Assembly: GCA_044235645.1 (NCBI GenBank)
Contig: JBIIHQ010000010.1
Coordinates: 1-64,000 of the forward strand
From: OMIW01 sp044235645
GTDB taxonomy: Bacteria > Bdellovibrionota_C > UBA2361 > OMIW01
Length of the DNA stretch: 64,000 nt
Reading direction: 5' to 3'
Shown here: in pieces, positions 44,375 through 53,546 of the stretch
How positions within the stretch are numbered: the first letter of the stretch is position 1
Layout: every line of letters begins with the position of its first letter
Program-made: the position numbers and the translations under genes
Notes under the pieces: generated by a model
The model's input: the letters and a program-made list of their open reading frames with translations, nothing else
Told to the model about the DNA's origin: nothing
The model's database searches: none

Positions 44375-46204
44375 ATGGACGAACTCTCTCCCTATTCCTC
44401 ACTTCCCGAGGCGTTTCAGGCAGCTCTTACCGCCCGCCCCTCTGATACGGCCTACCTCTTCATTGATCAGGGAGGCACCGTTCGCTCGCGGAGTTACGAG
44501 AAGGTCGCGTCGCGGGTTCACCACATAGCTCTGTTCCTGAAGGCAGCAGGGGTCACCGCGGGCACTCGGGTTGCGATTCTGAGCAACACGCGACCAGAAT
44601 GGAGTGAGGCGGATCTTGCTATTGTATGGCTCGGTGCGATCACGGTATCGATATATCCCTCCCTCCCCCCACACGATGTTGGGGTTATCCTCGCTGACTC
44701 TGGGGCGACGATTGTTTTCGCCGAAAATGCTGAACAAGTTGAAAAGCTTCTCACCCTCCGCGATACCTCGCTTGTCATTCCAGGCCAAGAGGAAGAGGTA
44801 CGGCTCGCCATCGATACGATTATCTCGTTCGAGCCTGTGCCCGAGCATTCGAATGTCACCTCATGGAGCTCTCTCGTTGAAGCCCCGCTCTCAGATCCCC
44901 TGCCAATAGCAGACATTCGCCCGGGCGACCTCGCCTCGCTGGTATACACCTCAGGTACGACGGGAATTCCCAAAGGAGTGATGCAGACCCACCGCAATCA
45001 CCTATCGAACGTCATCCAGGCGGCAGAATCGGGAGTTTTTGGCCTCGATGGAATCCTTTTCCTCTACCTTCCCCTTGCTCATTCATTCGCACGACTTGTT
45101 CAGTGGCTTGGCCTTCTTACCGAGGCGCGTGTGCTTTACACCCGCGTCCCACATACAAAACGCTCGGTAGTTGACCTTGCTGCGGTTGCTACCGATATGC
45201 GGACCGGTGGCTCTCAATACGTCCCCTCGGTGCCACGGTTATTTGAAAAAATAAAGAGTCAAATCGAGCGTACTGCAGCGGGACACTCAATCCGCGGATT
45301 ATTGATACGCTCTGCTTTGTGGGCCGCCCGCGCGCACGCAGACCCCATCAAGCGGCGATCGCTCGTTGTCCAGATAGCATTCTCGGGAACGGAGCCGATT
45401 CGACGCATGTTAAAAAAACAGATATTCGGAAGTCATTTTCGACACGCGATATCGGGAGGTGCGAAACTTCCCGTTGATGTGTTCGACTTTTTTACCAATC
45501 TCGAGATGCAAATCCTTGAGGGATACGGCCTCACTGAGACGTGCGTGGCAACTCACATAAATCGGATCGGCGAGATCAAACGTGGGACCGTCGGTACTCC
45601 ATTCCGTGCGCTTGAGACGCGTATAGCTGATGATGGCGAGATTCTCATGCGAGGTCCAAACGTTGCAATCGGCTACTACCACAAACCGGCGGAGACAGCA
45701 GAGAGCTTTGATGCGGAGGGATGGTTTCACTCAGGAGATCTCGGCACAATCGATGAGGAAGGCTACCTTTCAATAACCGGCAGAAAGAAGGAGTTACTGG
45801 TGACCGCAGGGGGCAAAAAGGTACCGACCCAAAAAATTGAGAATCTTCTCCAGAGCCACCATCTCATCAGTCATGCTGTCCTTGTTGGTGAGGGGAAGCC
45901 ATTCTGTGCAGCGGTGGTGACGATCGATCATGGGATGCTTTCGACTTTCGCGAAGAAGCGGGGGGTGAGCGAGCCCGCTGACCCCGCATCGTGTGAATGG
46001 CTCATGAGCGAGCTCCAATCTCATCTTACATTGATCAACAAAGAACTTGCCTCCTTTGAACAGGTCAAAAAAGTGGCGGTCGTATCGCCGGAGTTCTCAA
46101 TCGAAAATGGGCTTCTTACCCCTACTCTCAAGGTACGACGTTCGATCGTAGTTGAGCGGCACAGAGACACCATCGAGCGACTTTTCCAATCAAGCTCCCA
46201 TTAG
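44375..46204 (+). CDS. Long-chain acyl-CoA synthetase (AMP-binding)
   Basis: 609 residues, FadD15-like. The P-loop is LVYTSGTTGIPKGVM (about 188-202), the A5 core is EGYGLTETCVATHINR, then YHKPAETAESFDAEGWFHSGDLGTID and the A10 lysine region TGRKKELLVTAGGKKV. It activates long-chain fatty acids with ATP and CoA at the inner membrane. Frame start 44333 is an alternative, since neither ATG has a strong ribosome site. It is likely independent of neighbours; 166 bp precede the next gene. Confidence 0.93.
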   Translation: MDELSPYSSLPEAFQAALTARPSDTAYLFIDQGGTVRSRSYEKVASRVHHIALFLKAAGVTAGTRVAILSNTRPEWSEADLAIVWLGAITVSIYPSLPPHDVGVILADSGATIVFAENAEQVEKLLTLRDTSLVIPGQEEEVRLAIDTIISFEPVPEHSNVTSWSSLVEAPLSDPLPIADIRPGDLASLVYTSGTTGIPKGVMQTHRNHLSNVIQAAESGVFGLDGILFLYLPLAHSFARLVQWLGLLTEARVLYTRVPHTKRSVVDLAAVATDMRTGGSQYVPSVPRLFEKIKSQIERTAAGHSIRGLLIRSALWAARAHADPIKRRSLVVQIAFSGTEPIRRMLKKQIFGSHFRHAISGGAKLPVDVFDFFTNLEMQILEGYGLTETCVATHINRIGEIKRGTVGTPFRALETRIADDGEILMRGPNVAIGYYHKPAETAESFDAEGWFHSGDLGTIDEEGYLSITGRKKELLVTAGGKKVPTQKIENLLQSHHLISHAVLVGEGKPFCAAVVTIDHGMLSTFAKKRGVSEPADPASCEWLMSELQSHLTLINKELASFEQVKKVAVVSPEFSIENGLLTPTLKVRRSIVVERHRDTIERLFQSSSH

Positions 46205-46370
46205 GAGTACACGGCCGCAGAGCAATTTTTGATATGCGGCGTGAGGGAGTTGGTTTTTAGGATCTACTCAGCATTCACTCCTTCAGATGTTCTCGTGGGT
46301 GACCCTTTGACCGGATTTGACGGAGGTCAGAAGGCCAGGCTAAACTGCTCGGGTTTACTGAAGGTTTTTT

Positions 46371-47294
46371 GTGGACCTTTCAACCTTTTCCCCGAGCGAA
46401 CTTCCTCGGGAGCTGTCCGGACTGTTCCTGAACGAGGATGTAACAGGTGACAACAGATCCAAACTCGCGGACTGGCTTCGAGCTTTACCGACGGAAAGCG
46501 AAAATACAAGGAGGTTTCTCGTAACCTTTCTTGAGAGGAATCCCGAGCAATTTAGTGATTTCCTCCCCCTGGTGCGGGACCTTCCTGATGACATGGTGGA
46601 GAAGCTTCGGCTAATTCTTGCGCTCGGAAACGTGCAGGATATTCCGCCTCTTCTGGAACAACTGACTAAACCGAGCATCGGCGAAGTTGAATTCATGCGG
46701 ACAGCCACTGCATCCATGGCACTTCTCGTCATTGCGGGACGGCCTGATGAGCTCATCCAACGATTTACAAAAATCGTCCTGAGAAGGCTTAAGGCTGAGG
46801 AGACTTTCCGCCATGCCTACGATCTGTGGGAGCTTCTCCGCGATGGCTATGAGTCTTCGATTATCACCCTCGATGTGCTCCTGCACATCGCAGACATGGA
46901 TGAACTATCGAGGCAGATTCGACTGGATGCCCTGAGCATTGCTCGTTATTCCGGGGACTCTCGCTACGATGACCTCACCGTGCAAATCTCTTACAACATC
47001 TGCGTATCGGTTGAAGGGAGCATACCTCTGCCCAGTCAGCGGGACACTCACTCGGGCCTGTTTACTCGAAAGCTGCAAGACGAAGCTGCTCTGCTTCTCC
47101 TCGCCATTTTTGAGAGGGCTCGGGGAGACACTGGCCTCAGAGCAGCCGAAGCGCTTGTCGCTCTCGACCGCTTGGGACTCTTGCCCCGACAAGTCAGACT
47201 CCGATTTGCCGACCTTTGCGCGTTGAGACAAGGAGAGAATCCAGCAAAGCTGGAAGGCTCCATATGGAAAGTCCTCGTAAGGCCTTTCCGCTAG
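46371..47294 (+). CDS. Orphan all-helical protein of unknown function
   Basis: 307 residues from a GTG start with GAAGG upstream. It is Leu/Arg/Glu-rich with predicted alpha-helical repeats (segments such as ELPRELSGLFLNED, LADWLRALPTESENTRRFL, ELIQRFTKIVLRRLKAEE), suggestive of an alpha-solenoid scaffold but not matching any repeat family I can name. No membrane helix, signal peptide or enzymatic motif. It is followed by another orphan gene on the same strand (330 bp gap). Codon usage is consistent with a real gene. Confidence 0.55.
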   Translation: MDLSTFSPSELPRELSGLFLNEDVTGDNRSKLADWLRALPTESENTRRFLVTFLERNPEQFSDFLPLVRDLPDDMVEKLRLILALGNVQDIPPLLEQLTKPSIGEVEFMRTATASMALLVIAGRPDELIQRFTKIVLRRLKAEETFRHAYDLWELLRDGYESSIITLDVLLHIADMDELSRQIRLDALSIARYSGDSRYDDLTVQISYNICVSVEGSIPLPSQRDTHSGLFTRKLQDEAALLLLAIFERARGDTGLRAAEALVALDRLGLLPRQVRLRFADLCALRQGENPAKLEGSIWKVLVRPFR

Positions 47295-47624
47295 GCATCG
47301 GAAAAGCCGTCTAGGGTTTCCTTTAGCCACGGTTCCATCGGGAGCTTCCGCACCAAGTGCTGTCGCTCCCTCCCTTTAAGTTTCATCACTCCGTCATAGC
47401 GTGGTTCGACCGAAGAATAGCCAATAAAGACGCATGGGCATCAAATCGAGAACCAAAAGTGCTCAGACCATTGAGAATCGTAAATCTGGCTATAGTCTCC
47501 GAAATACCGCCTCCCGGGCGCGGAATTGACGAACCCACCGATGCGAAGTAGCTTCTTCCAATCGTCACCTTTATCGACGGAGTAACCGGAACATCGATTA
47601 ACTGCCTAATTCCCGGAGACACTC
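47295..47624. other. Intergenic region between two orphan genes
   Basis: 330 bp. A minus-strand frame at 47386-47667 overlaps the next gene and shows no family. GGAG lies 7 bp before the TTG start at 47625. No promoter, RNA or repeat recognised. Confidence 0.4.
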
Positions 47625-49523
47625 TTGACCACCATTCAAAACACGAGCCATACCCAAGGTCCATCACTCGGCGATTTCTCTCGGGATGCGTGGGCTTTCA
47701 TCTCTGACGCTATCGACCCGTTTCAGCTGCGCGACAGGCACCTCCTCGAACAGGTGGCGGCAAATATTCAGAGGGGCTCGGTAGCTCTTGAGGATGCGAC
47801 CCGAGTAGTATACCGAGCTATCGATCCAGTGAGCGACCAGCTTCGGGGGTGGTACTCAACGACTGATTTAAAAACAGTACGTACCTGCCACTTACTTGTC
47901 AGCCAGTACGAAGCTGCCGCAGTTGATCGAGAAGGAGAGGGACTCCGAGAGGTCATTAATCGGGTAGGATATGATGTGGGCCAATTGGAGGCAGAACACT
48001 CAATGACCTCCATACCCGCAGTAACGCTTGACCTCCGGGGCCATCTTGCGATGGTCGCCGGGGCACTTGAGGCAGGACCAATATCGAAAGGCAGGGCTCA
48101 GGAAATCGTCGACCGCTCCCTGGAATCATTAAGGGATATTCCACTCCTCGGTCAAAAGCATCTCGAGTCTTTGGCTATCTGTTTGCTCGCGGTTGATGAC
48201 GAAGACCTCAATGACATTTTTCCAACCAAGGAAGCTGACACGCGCCGATACCTTCACGATCTTGTTCGGGTCAATCCAATCACCGATCTTAAGAATAGAA
48301 TGAGCGACGCCGGTGTGGATTTTCTTGCGGTAGCATCCCGTGTTGCTCAAGGACGATTTCCAGTCAAGGACGATGAGGTTAGCGATATTGATCTCGCGAC
48401 CCGAGAGGAGTGGCTAAACGATATTCTCAACGAGGTAGGGAACTCGCAATCATTCAATCACTACGACTCTGCTCGACTCCTGATGAAGGCTCACGCCCTC
48501 ATCGAGTATACCATCCCGGGAATTGAGGAATACCACGACGCCTTCTTCACTCAGACCGGAGAGCTGCGAACGGCCGTTCGGGATGAGTTGAGCGATGTTC
48601 TCGCGGAGGAATCTCCAGCAGAGGATGCCGTGACTCTCATGCGGTTGCGGAGCGTGGTGTGCAATGCTGCAGAACATCTCTCCGGCATGGTCGCCGACTA
48701 TGACTATACTCTTCGTACTGATGGGAAGATGATTCAACCCGGAATGATAGATCTCGCGGGGGGCCGTGAGATTATGGTGGCTCAATTCGCGGGGTTTTTC
48801 GGTATTGATTCAGGTGACCAGTTCTTGCCTGATGCGATGATCAGCCGCTTTCGCGAAACCTTTGAAAAGGATCTCGATGCGATGCTTGGCCGTTTTGCGG
48901 CGGAATTTTACGACCCCACCTCTGCGGGATTTATCTCGGTTTTTAACGAGTGGCGAGAGTCTTCAGACAATTCCTGGGAACTGTCGAGAGAACAGCACGT
49001 CAATCTCGTGAGTGCTCTCCTCGAGGACATGGGAGAGGGATCGGGACATCCTGAGGCGCTCTTCGATAGATACGTAGCAGCCCGCGATTTTATTCATCAC
49101 GCAACCCTTGTACCATCAAGCGACGACGAGATGGATGCCAAGGTTTCAGTTCGCATGCTCCTTCTTAAAGAGCTTGAGATTTGCGTCGTTTCGGGACTTG
49201 TTGAAGCCGCTTGGACTGAGGAGAGGGAGGCCCTTGCTCAGCAGTTATCAGAGCGTCAGGAAAGGATTTTAGCAGATGAAGAAGATAGCGAGCCCGGTTC
49301 ATCGATTTCTGTTAACGTTCAGTCCCTCGAGAGGGCTGTTGAGCTTTTTTGGGACCGCTTTGGAAATAATACCAAAAATCCCGGGTCAGGGTGTATCCTC
49401 GACCGCGATGACATGGCCGAGATCTTATTCGAGAGATACATGCCCCTGTTCACCAAGGATATAAATGGTATTATTGGCAGCCTCAATGACGACCTTGCCG
49501 CCGACAATGATGAGGAAGGGTGA
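47625..49523 (+). CDS. Large acidic orphan protein
   Basis: 632 residues from a TTG start preceded by GGAG. It is strongly acidic (many D/E clusters; ends DDLAADNDEEG), with no signal peptide, membrane helix or recognised domain. It is mostly predicted helical. The segment GRFAAEFYDPTSAGFISVFNEWRESSDN and a Cys-containing LKELEICVVSGLVEAAW are typical. It lies after another orphan and before an EamA transporter. It may be a scaffold, regulator or lineage-specific protein. Confidence is high that it is coding, low on function. Confidence 0.6.
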   Translation: MTTIQNTSHTQGPSLGDFSRDAWAFISDAIDPFQLRDRHLLEQVAANIQRGSVALEDATRVVYRAIDPVSDQLRGWYSTTDLKTVRTCHLLVSQYEAAAVDREGEGLREVINRVGYDVGQLEAEHSMTSIPAVTLDLRGHLAMVAGALEAGPISKGRAQEIVDRSLESLRDIPLLGQKHLESLAICLLAVDDEDLNDIFPTKEADTRRYLHDLVRVNPITDLKNRMSDAGVDFLAVASRVAQGRFPVKDDEVSDIDLATREEWLNDILNEVGNSQSFNHYDSARLLMKAHALIEYTIPGIEEYHDAFFTQTGELRTAVRDELSDVLAEESPAEDAVTLMRLRSVVCNAAEHLSGMVADYDYTLRTDGKMIQPGMIDLAGGREIMVAQFAGFFGIDSGDQFLPDAMISRFRETFEKDLDAMLGRFAAEFYDPTSAGFISVFNEWRESSDNSWELSREQHVNLVSALLEDMGEGSGHPEALFDRYVAARDFIHHATLVPSSDDEMDAKVSVRMLLLKELEICVVSGLVEAAWTEEREALAQQLSERQERILADEEDSEPGSSISVNVQSLERAVELFWDRFGNNTKNPGSGCILDRDDMAEILFERYMPLFTKDINGIIGSLNDDLAADNDEEG

Positions 49524-49681
49524 TATGTCAACTTTCACCCTCCCATGAGGTGACCGAATCAATAGAGCCGGTTACCACCAAAGAAAAATACGGGTGGTCG
49601 ACGGGACACGGTCACCCTCGTCGCCCGCGGTCTGTAACCCGCCACGAGAGATAGCTGACGATTCGTGAAGGCAAAGCACCC

Positions 49682-50563
49682 ATGTCCCTGCCTCATCCGG
49701 CCCGACATTCGCCCCTTCGGGGGTGTCTCTTGATGCTCGCGGCGAGCATCTCCTTCGCGGTGATGAATCTCAGTGGTAAAATCGTGGGGGAAGGTTCGAG
49801 CGGGATGACAGCTCTTCTCATCCGTTCGGCTGCTACGTTCCTCTTCGTCCTGCCTGTCATGGTACTCTCAGGCAGCTCAATTCTTGGCCCCCGGCCCGGG
49901 CTTCTTCTTCTTCGCTCGCTGCTTGGCACGACGGCTCTCGCCTGTCTCTTTATTTCGCTTACCAAGCTCTCAACCGCAGATGCAACTATCCTTCGCGAAA
50001 CAGCTCCCCTTTTTGTGATGCTCCTTGCTCCCCTCTGGCTCGGTGAGCGGGTTTCGCGTGCGATGGTGGCAGCGGCGGTAGTTGGATTTACGGGGGTCAT
50101 TCTGGTGCTCAAGCCGTGGTCTGGTCTTCTCCAAATACACGCCCTCATAGGGCTTCTTGGGGGATTTTTTGCGAGTCTCGTGATGATGGTCCTCCGTCTT
50201 ATGCGGGGCACCTATCCAGCCCACGTCATCGTTCTCACCTTCGGGCTCGGTGGGGTTCTTGTCGGCATCGCGGGAGGCGGGCATCACGGGCTCGGCCAGC
50301 TCCCTCAAGCCATCTATCCATGGGTAGTCACGCTTGGCGTCGCGGGCACCTGTGGGCAGCTTTTCCTCACCCACGCCTATCGCGACGCTCCCGCATCAAG
50401 CATCTCTCCTCTTTCCCTCACCACGGTGATATGGGCGGCTCTCGGTGAGTGGATAATTTCCGGGGTGATTCCCGATATCTTTTCCATGATCGGATTTATG
50501 CTTGTGACGGCTGGTGTCGTATCGGTGCCATTCCTAACCCCTTCATCTAAAACGCCTACCTAA
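49682..50563 (+). CDS. EamA/DMT-family transporter
   Basis: 293 residues with ten hydrophobic segments in two EamA repeats (about 14-145 and 155-285). The family wording SISFAVMNLSGKIV, PLWLGERVSRAMVAAAVVGFTGVIL and TVIWAALGEWIISGVIPD is present. DMT proteins export or import metabolites such as amino acids or nucleotide sugars; the substrate is unknown. The start at ATG 49682 fits. It converges with clpC; its stop codon is part of the A-tract of the clpC terminator. Confidence 0.88.
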   Translation: MSLPHPARHSPLRGCLLMLAASISFAVMNLSGKIVGEGSSGMTALLIRSAATFLFVLPVMVLSGSSILGPRPGLLLLRSLLGTTALACLFISLTKLSTADATILRETAPLFVMLLAPLWLGERVSRAMVAAAVVGFTGVILVLKPWSGLLQIHALIGLLGGFFASLVMMVLRLMRGTYPAHVIVLTFGLGGVLVGIAGGGHHGLGQLPQAIYPWVVTLGVAGTCGQLFLTHAYRDAPASSISPLSLTTVIWAALGEWIISGVIPDIFSMIGFMLVTAGVVSVPFLTPSSKTPT

Positions 50564-50590
50564 AAAAATGGGCAGCTCGAAGGGCTGCCC
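50562..50590 (-). terminator. Rho-independent terminator for clpC
   Basis: Read on the minus strand, GGGCAGC (50590-50584) pairs with GCTGCCC (50576-50570) around a CCTTCGA loop (tetraloop-like TTCG). A seven-T run (50568-50562) follows. The element is compact and strong. Confidence 0.88.
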
Positions 50591-50595
50591 GGTGA

Positions 50596-50710
50596 CCATG
50601 GAGGACCGCTCCATGGAATCCCGCGTGGCGGGAGTGGTGATAAAACCATTTGAAGTAACCTTGCTGGGAGGATGTTTGGGGTAGCAACCCAGAATGGTAC
50701 CACCCCAAAC
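50596..50710. repeat. Cluster of three further inverted repeats between convergent genes
   Basis: CCATGGA/TCCATGG (50596-50602 and 50610-50616), CCCGC/GCGGG (50620-50624 and 50628-50632) and GTTTGGGGT/ACCCCAAAC (50674-50682 and 50702-50710; 9 bp). With the terminator they make four stem-loops in 150 bp on the clpC 3' side. They could form the 3' UTR structure of clpC or a small RNA processed from it. Confidence 0.55.
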
Positions 50711-50736
50711 AGAGGGAACTTTGAGCGCGACTAGCG

Positions 50737-53256
50737 TTAACGGCAGACTGACAAATCGGCAGAGGTCGAAGTCGAGAGGACGACTCGTTGCTCATCCGGA
50801 TTCCAATCTACCTGGGCTGCCCCCAAATCGATTTCTCCCCGCAAAATCGCCTCGGCGAGACAATCCTCGAGGAGCTGCATAACCGCGCGACGAAGCGGGC
50901 GGGCTCCGTAGGTTGGATTCCACCCTACCGTGGCAAGGTGGTCGATGAAACGGGGAGTGCCCACGAGAGCAATGCCCCTTTCCTCCAACCGTTCGCCCAC
51001 TTCACGAACGAGGATCTCTGCGATCTGTCGAACCTCTTCGCGATTAAGAACCCGGAAGACGAGAATTTCGTCTAAGCGGTTGAGAAATTCAGGACGAAAA
51101 TGCCGACCTAACTCCTCATGCACAGCCCCCTCGATCCGGCGGTATTCAGCGTCGGCAGGACTATCTTCAGACATTTCGAAGCCGAGTCCTCCGGTGGCCC
51201 GTTGCTGAATAACCCGTGACCCGATGTTCGTGGTCATCACTATCACCGTGTTGCGAAAGTCAACGGTGCGACCCTGCGAATCAGTGAGCCTCCCATCATC
51301 CAGAACCTGCAAGAGCAGATTAAAGACGTCGGGATGGGCTTTTTCGACCTCATCCAGAAGCACGACAGCGTATGGCCGACGGCGAACAGCTTCAGTGAGC
51401 TGCCCTCCGTCTTCATAGCCGATGTACCCAGGAGCGGCTCCGATAAGCTTCGACACCGTATGCCTTTCCATGAATTCGGACATATCGAGCCGAATGATCG
51501 ACTCTTCATCTCCAAATTCGCTCACAGCAAGCGCCTTGACTAGCTCGGTCTTCCCAACCCCTGTGGGGCCAGCGAAAATAAAGCTAGCGATCGGTCGATT
51601 CGGGCTTCGCGTACCCGCATGGCTCCGTCGAATCGCCCGTGCGACCGCCGCAACCGCGTGCTCCTGCCCGATAATCCGACGGCGAAGGTCGGACTCGAGA
51701 TTAAGCAGCCGCTGTCGCGTTGGGGTGGTCATCGTCTGGACCGGAATCCCGGTCATTGAAGCGACGATTACGGCGATATCCTCCTCGGTGACGAGGGGGA
51801 TTGCGTAACCGTCGACCCCACCAGGCGACGCCAACGCCTGAACGATCTCAGATTCAGTCCCGAACAGCTGCTCAGCGAGAATGTCAGCCGCCTCGAACTG
51901 CTGAGTGTCGATGCACCCCTGGAGCCCGGTGCTCAACTGGCGAACTTCTCGACGAAGACCGCGGACTTCTCCGTTGGTCTTCGGTGCTTGTTGAGCAACT
52001 CTCGAGCCAGCCTCATCGACAAGATCAATCGCCTTGTCTGGGAGAAAACGATCCGGAATGAAACGAACGCTCAGCTTCACCGCAGCTGCGAGAGCTCCCG
52101 GAGTGATGCCAACTCCGTGGTGCGCTTGGTATCGCCCCCGAAGCCTTTTAAGCATCTCAAGAGTTTCCTCCTGGGATGGCTCATCGACCATAACGGGCTG
52201 GAATCGCCGCTCAAGGGCAGCGTCCCGCTCGATATGTAGCCGATATTCATCCAGGGTTGTCGCTCCGATGATCCGGACTTCACCCCGAGCCAGAGCAGGC
52301 TTGAGGATATTCGCCGCATCGGCGCTGCCTTCAGCCGCCCCCGCACCAACGAGGGTGTGAACCTCATCGATGAGAAGGATGGCAGATTCATCCTTGACGA
52401 GCTTGAGGAGCTGCTTGATGCGCTTCTCAAAGTCACCCCGATACATCGTGCCACCAATCAGTGCCCCCATGTCGACCGCGAGAATCCGACATTTCGAGAG
52501 TTCCTCAGGTACATCGCCCATCGAAATTCGCTGAGCAAGCCCCTCCGCAATGGCAGTCTTCCCCACTCCCGGCTCTCCGATTAGAACAGGATTGTTCTTG
52601 GTTCGACGGGTGAGGATCTGAACGACCCTGTCGATCTCAGTTTTACGGCCGACGACTGGGTCGAGTTTGCCCAACCGAGCTGCAGCAGTGAGATCGAATA
52701 GAAAATCGGGGAGATCTGCCGCCTTCCCTTGACGAGCTCTCTCCGCGACGGGTTGAGCGCCCCGCCTGCCCGCCGTCGCCAAAAGAGGTTGAGGCAGGTA
52801 GGGAAGGTGGCCCGCAAGAGCCGCCTGAATGCGGTTCATCCCTTCTGTGCCGAGGTGCGCGAGGAGTATCTCTCGGCCTCTGCATGCAGAGTTGAGGAGG
52901 GCAGCCACCATATGGACCGTCGAAACAGCCGGAGGGCCGTCGACGTCGGCCGCCGCCGTATCCGCCGCCATCTCCAGCAGCCGTTCGGCCTCCTGATCAT
53001 ACGGGAGGGTACCTCCGGTCGGATAGGAGCCTGAACCTGCCGGACCCAATGCACCGGAGGCCATCATAATCGTCACCCCCGCATCCCTGAGCATCTTTCC
53101 GCCAAGCCCTGACTGCTCAGCCACGATGCCGGCGAGGATGTGAGCCGTGCCAACGCATTGGTGCCGACACTCCCGAGCCCGGGCGTCAGCGATGAGGAGG
53201 GCTGAGGTTGCATCCGGGGAGAAGTCCCGTCGTGAATCCAACGTTGCCATAACCAT
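50737..53256 (-). CDS. clpC: ClpC-type AAA+ protease ATPase subunit
   Basis: 839 residues. Two Clp_N repeats (about 12-145), then AAA D1 with Walker A GEPGVGKT (about 218) and Walker B LLIDEVH, a short UVR-like mid-region (FEAADILAEQLFGTESEIVQA), and AAA D2 with Walker A GPTGVGKT and Walker B LLDEVEKAH. The ClpP-docking loop is GGLGF (about 665), which separates it from ClpB. The C-terminal D2-small domain is complete. It unfolds substrates for ClpP; clpP is not in the window. ATG 53256 or 53250 is the start. The N domain is longer and less conserved than that of Bacillus ClpC. Confidence 0.9.
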   Translation of the reverse strand: MVMATLDSRRDFSPDATSALLIADARARECRHQCVGTAHILAGIVAEQSGLGGKMLRDAGVTIMMASGALGPAGSGSYPTGGTLPYDQEAERLLEMAADTAAADVDGPPAVSTVHMVAALLNSACRGREILLAHLGTEGMNRIQAALAGHLPYLPQPLLATAGRRGAQPVAERARQGKAADLPDFLFDLTAAARLGKLDPVVGRKTEIDRVVQILTRRTKNNPVLIGEPGVGKTAIAEGLAQRISMGDVPEELSKCRILAVDMGALIGGTMYRGDFEKRIKQLLKLVKDESAILLIDEVHTLVGAGAAEGSADAANILKPALARGEVRIIGATTLDEYRLHIERDAALERRFQPVMVDEPSQEETLEMLKRLRGRYQAHHGVGITPGALAAAVKLSVRFIPDRFLPDKAIDLVDEAGSRVAQQAPKTNGEVRGLRREVRQLSTGLQGCIDTQQFEAADILAEQLFGTESEIVQALASPGGVDGYAIPLVTEEDIAVIVASMTGIPVQTMTTPTRQRLLNLESDLRRRIIGQEHAVAAVARAIRRSHAGTRSPNRPIASFIFAGPTGVGKTELVKALAVSEFGDEESIIRLDMSEFMERHTVSKLIGAAPGYIGYEDGGQLTEAVRRRPYAVVLLDEVEKAHPDVFNLLLQVLDDGRLTDSQGRTVDFRNTVIVMTTNIGSRVIQQRATGGLGFEMSEDSPADAEYRRIEGAVHEELGRHFRPEFLNRLDEILVFRVLNREEVRQIAEILVREVGERLEERGIALVGTPRFIDHLATVGWNPTYGARPLRRAVMQLLEDCLAEAILRGEIDLGAAQVDWNPDEQRVVLSTSTSADLSVCR

Positions 53257-53331
53257 CTCAAAACATTAGTTCGACGCTAGCACTTGGGGATGGGGTTGTA
53301 CAGGGGCGGCTCGTAGTTTTGCGACTGGTCG

Positions 53332-53364
53332 GAGGTCTCAGAGACCTCGGGGAGGGAGCCTCCC
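53332..53364. repeat. Two tandem hairpins upstream of clpC and the orphan gene
   Basis: GAGGTCTC/GAGACCTC (53332-53339, 53341-53348) and GGGAGG/CCTCCC (53350-53355, 53359-53364) lie between divergent starts. The second is followed by an A-run in the plus direction (T-run before it in minus), so neither acts as a terminator. They may be protein-binding sites. Confidence 0.45.
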
Positions 53365-53546
53365 AAAAAAACCATCCCTTCAATGGCTTTTAATTTGAGG
53401 CAACTCGCCGGGAGATTTTTTCGTCGCGATAGGGCACACTTTACCATGAGCGAGCATAACCCGCTTAGGTATAGCCCTTCAGCGCAAGTCCTCTGACGGT
53501 AAGGATAGTCTGATGGGACATTGGAAGATGGCTGAGGGAGAAAGAA

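Noticed and set aside
47386..47667. 93-codon minus-strand reading frame
   Set aside because: Overlaps the start of the 47625 gene antisense, with no recognisable family.
53257..53300. Possible CIRCE/HrcA operator near clpC
   Set aside because: A CTAGCACTTG stretch resembles half of CIRCE, but the required 9 bp-spaced inverted partner is absent.
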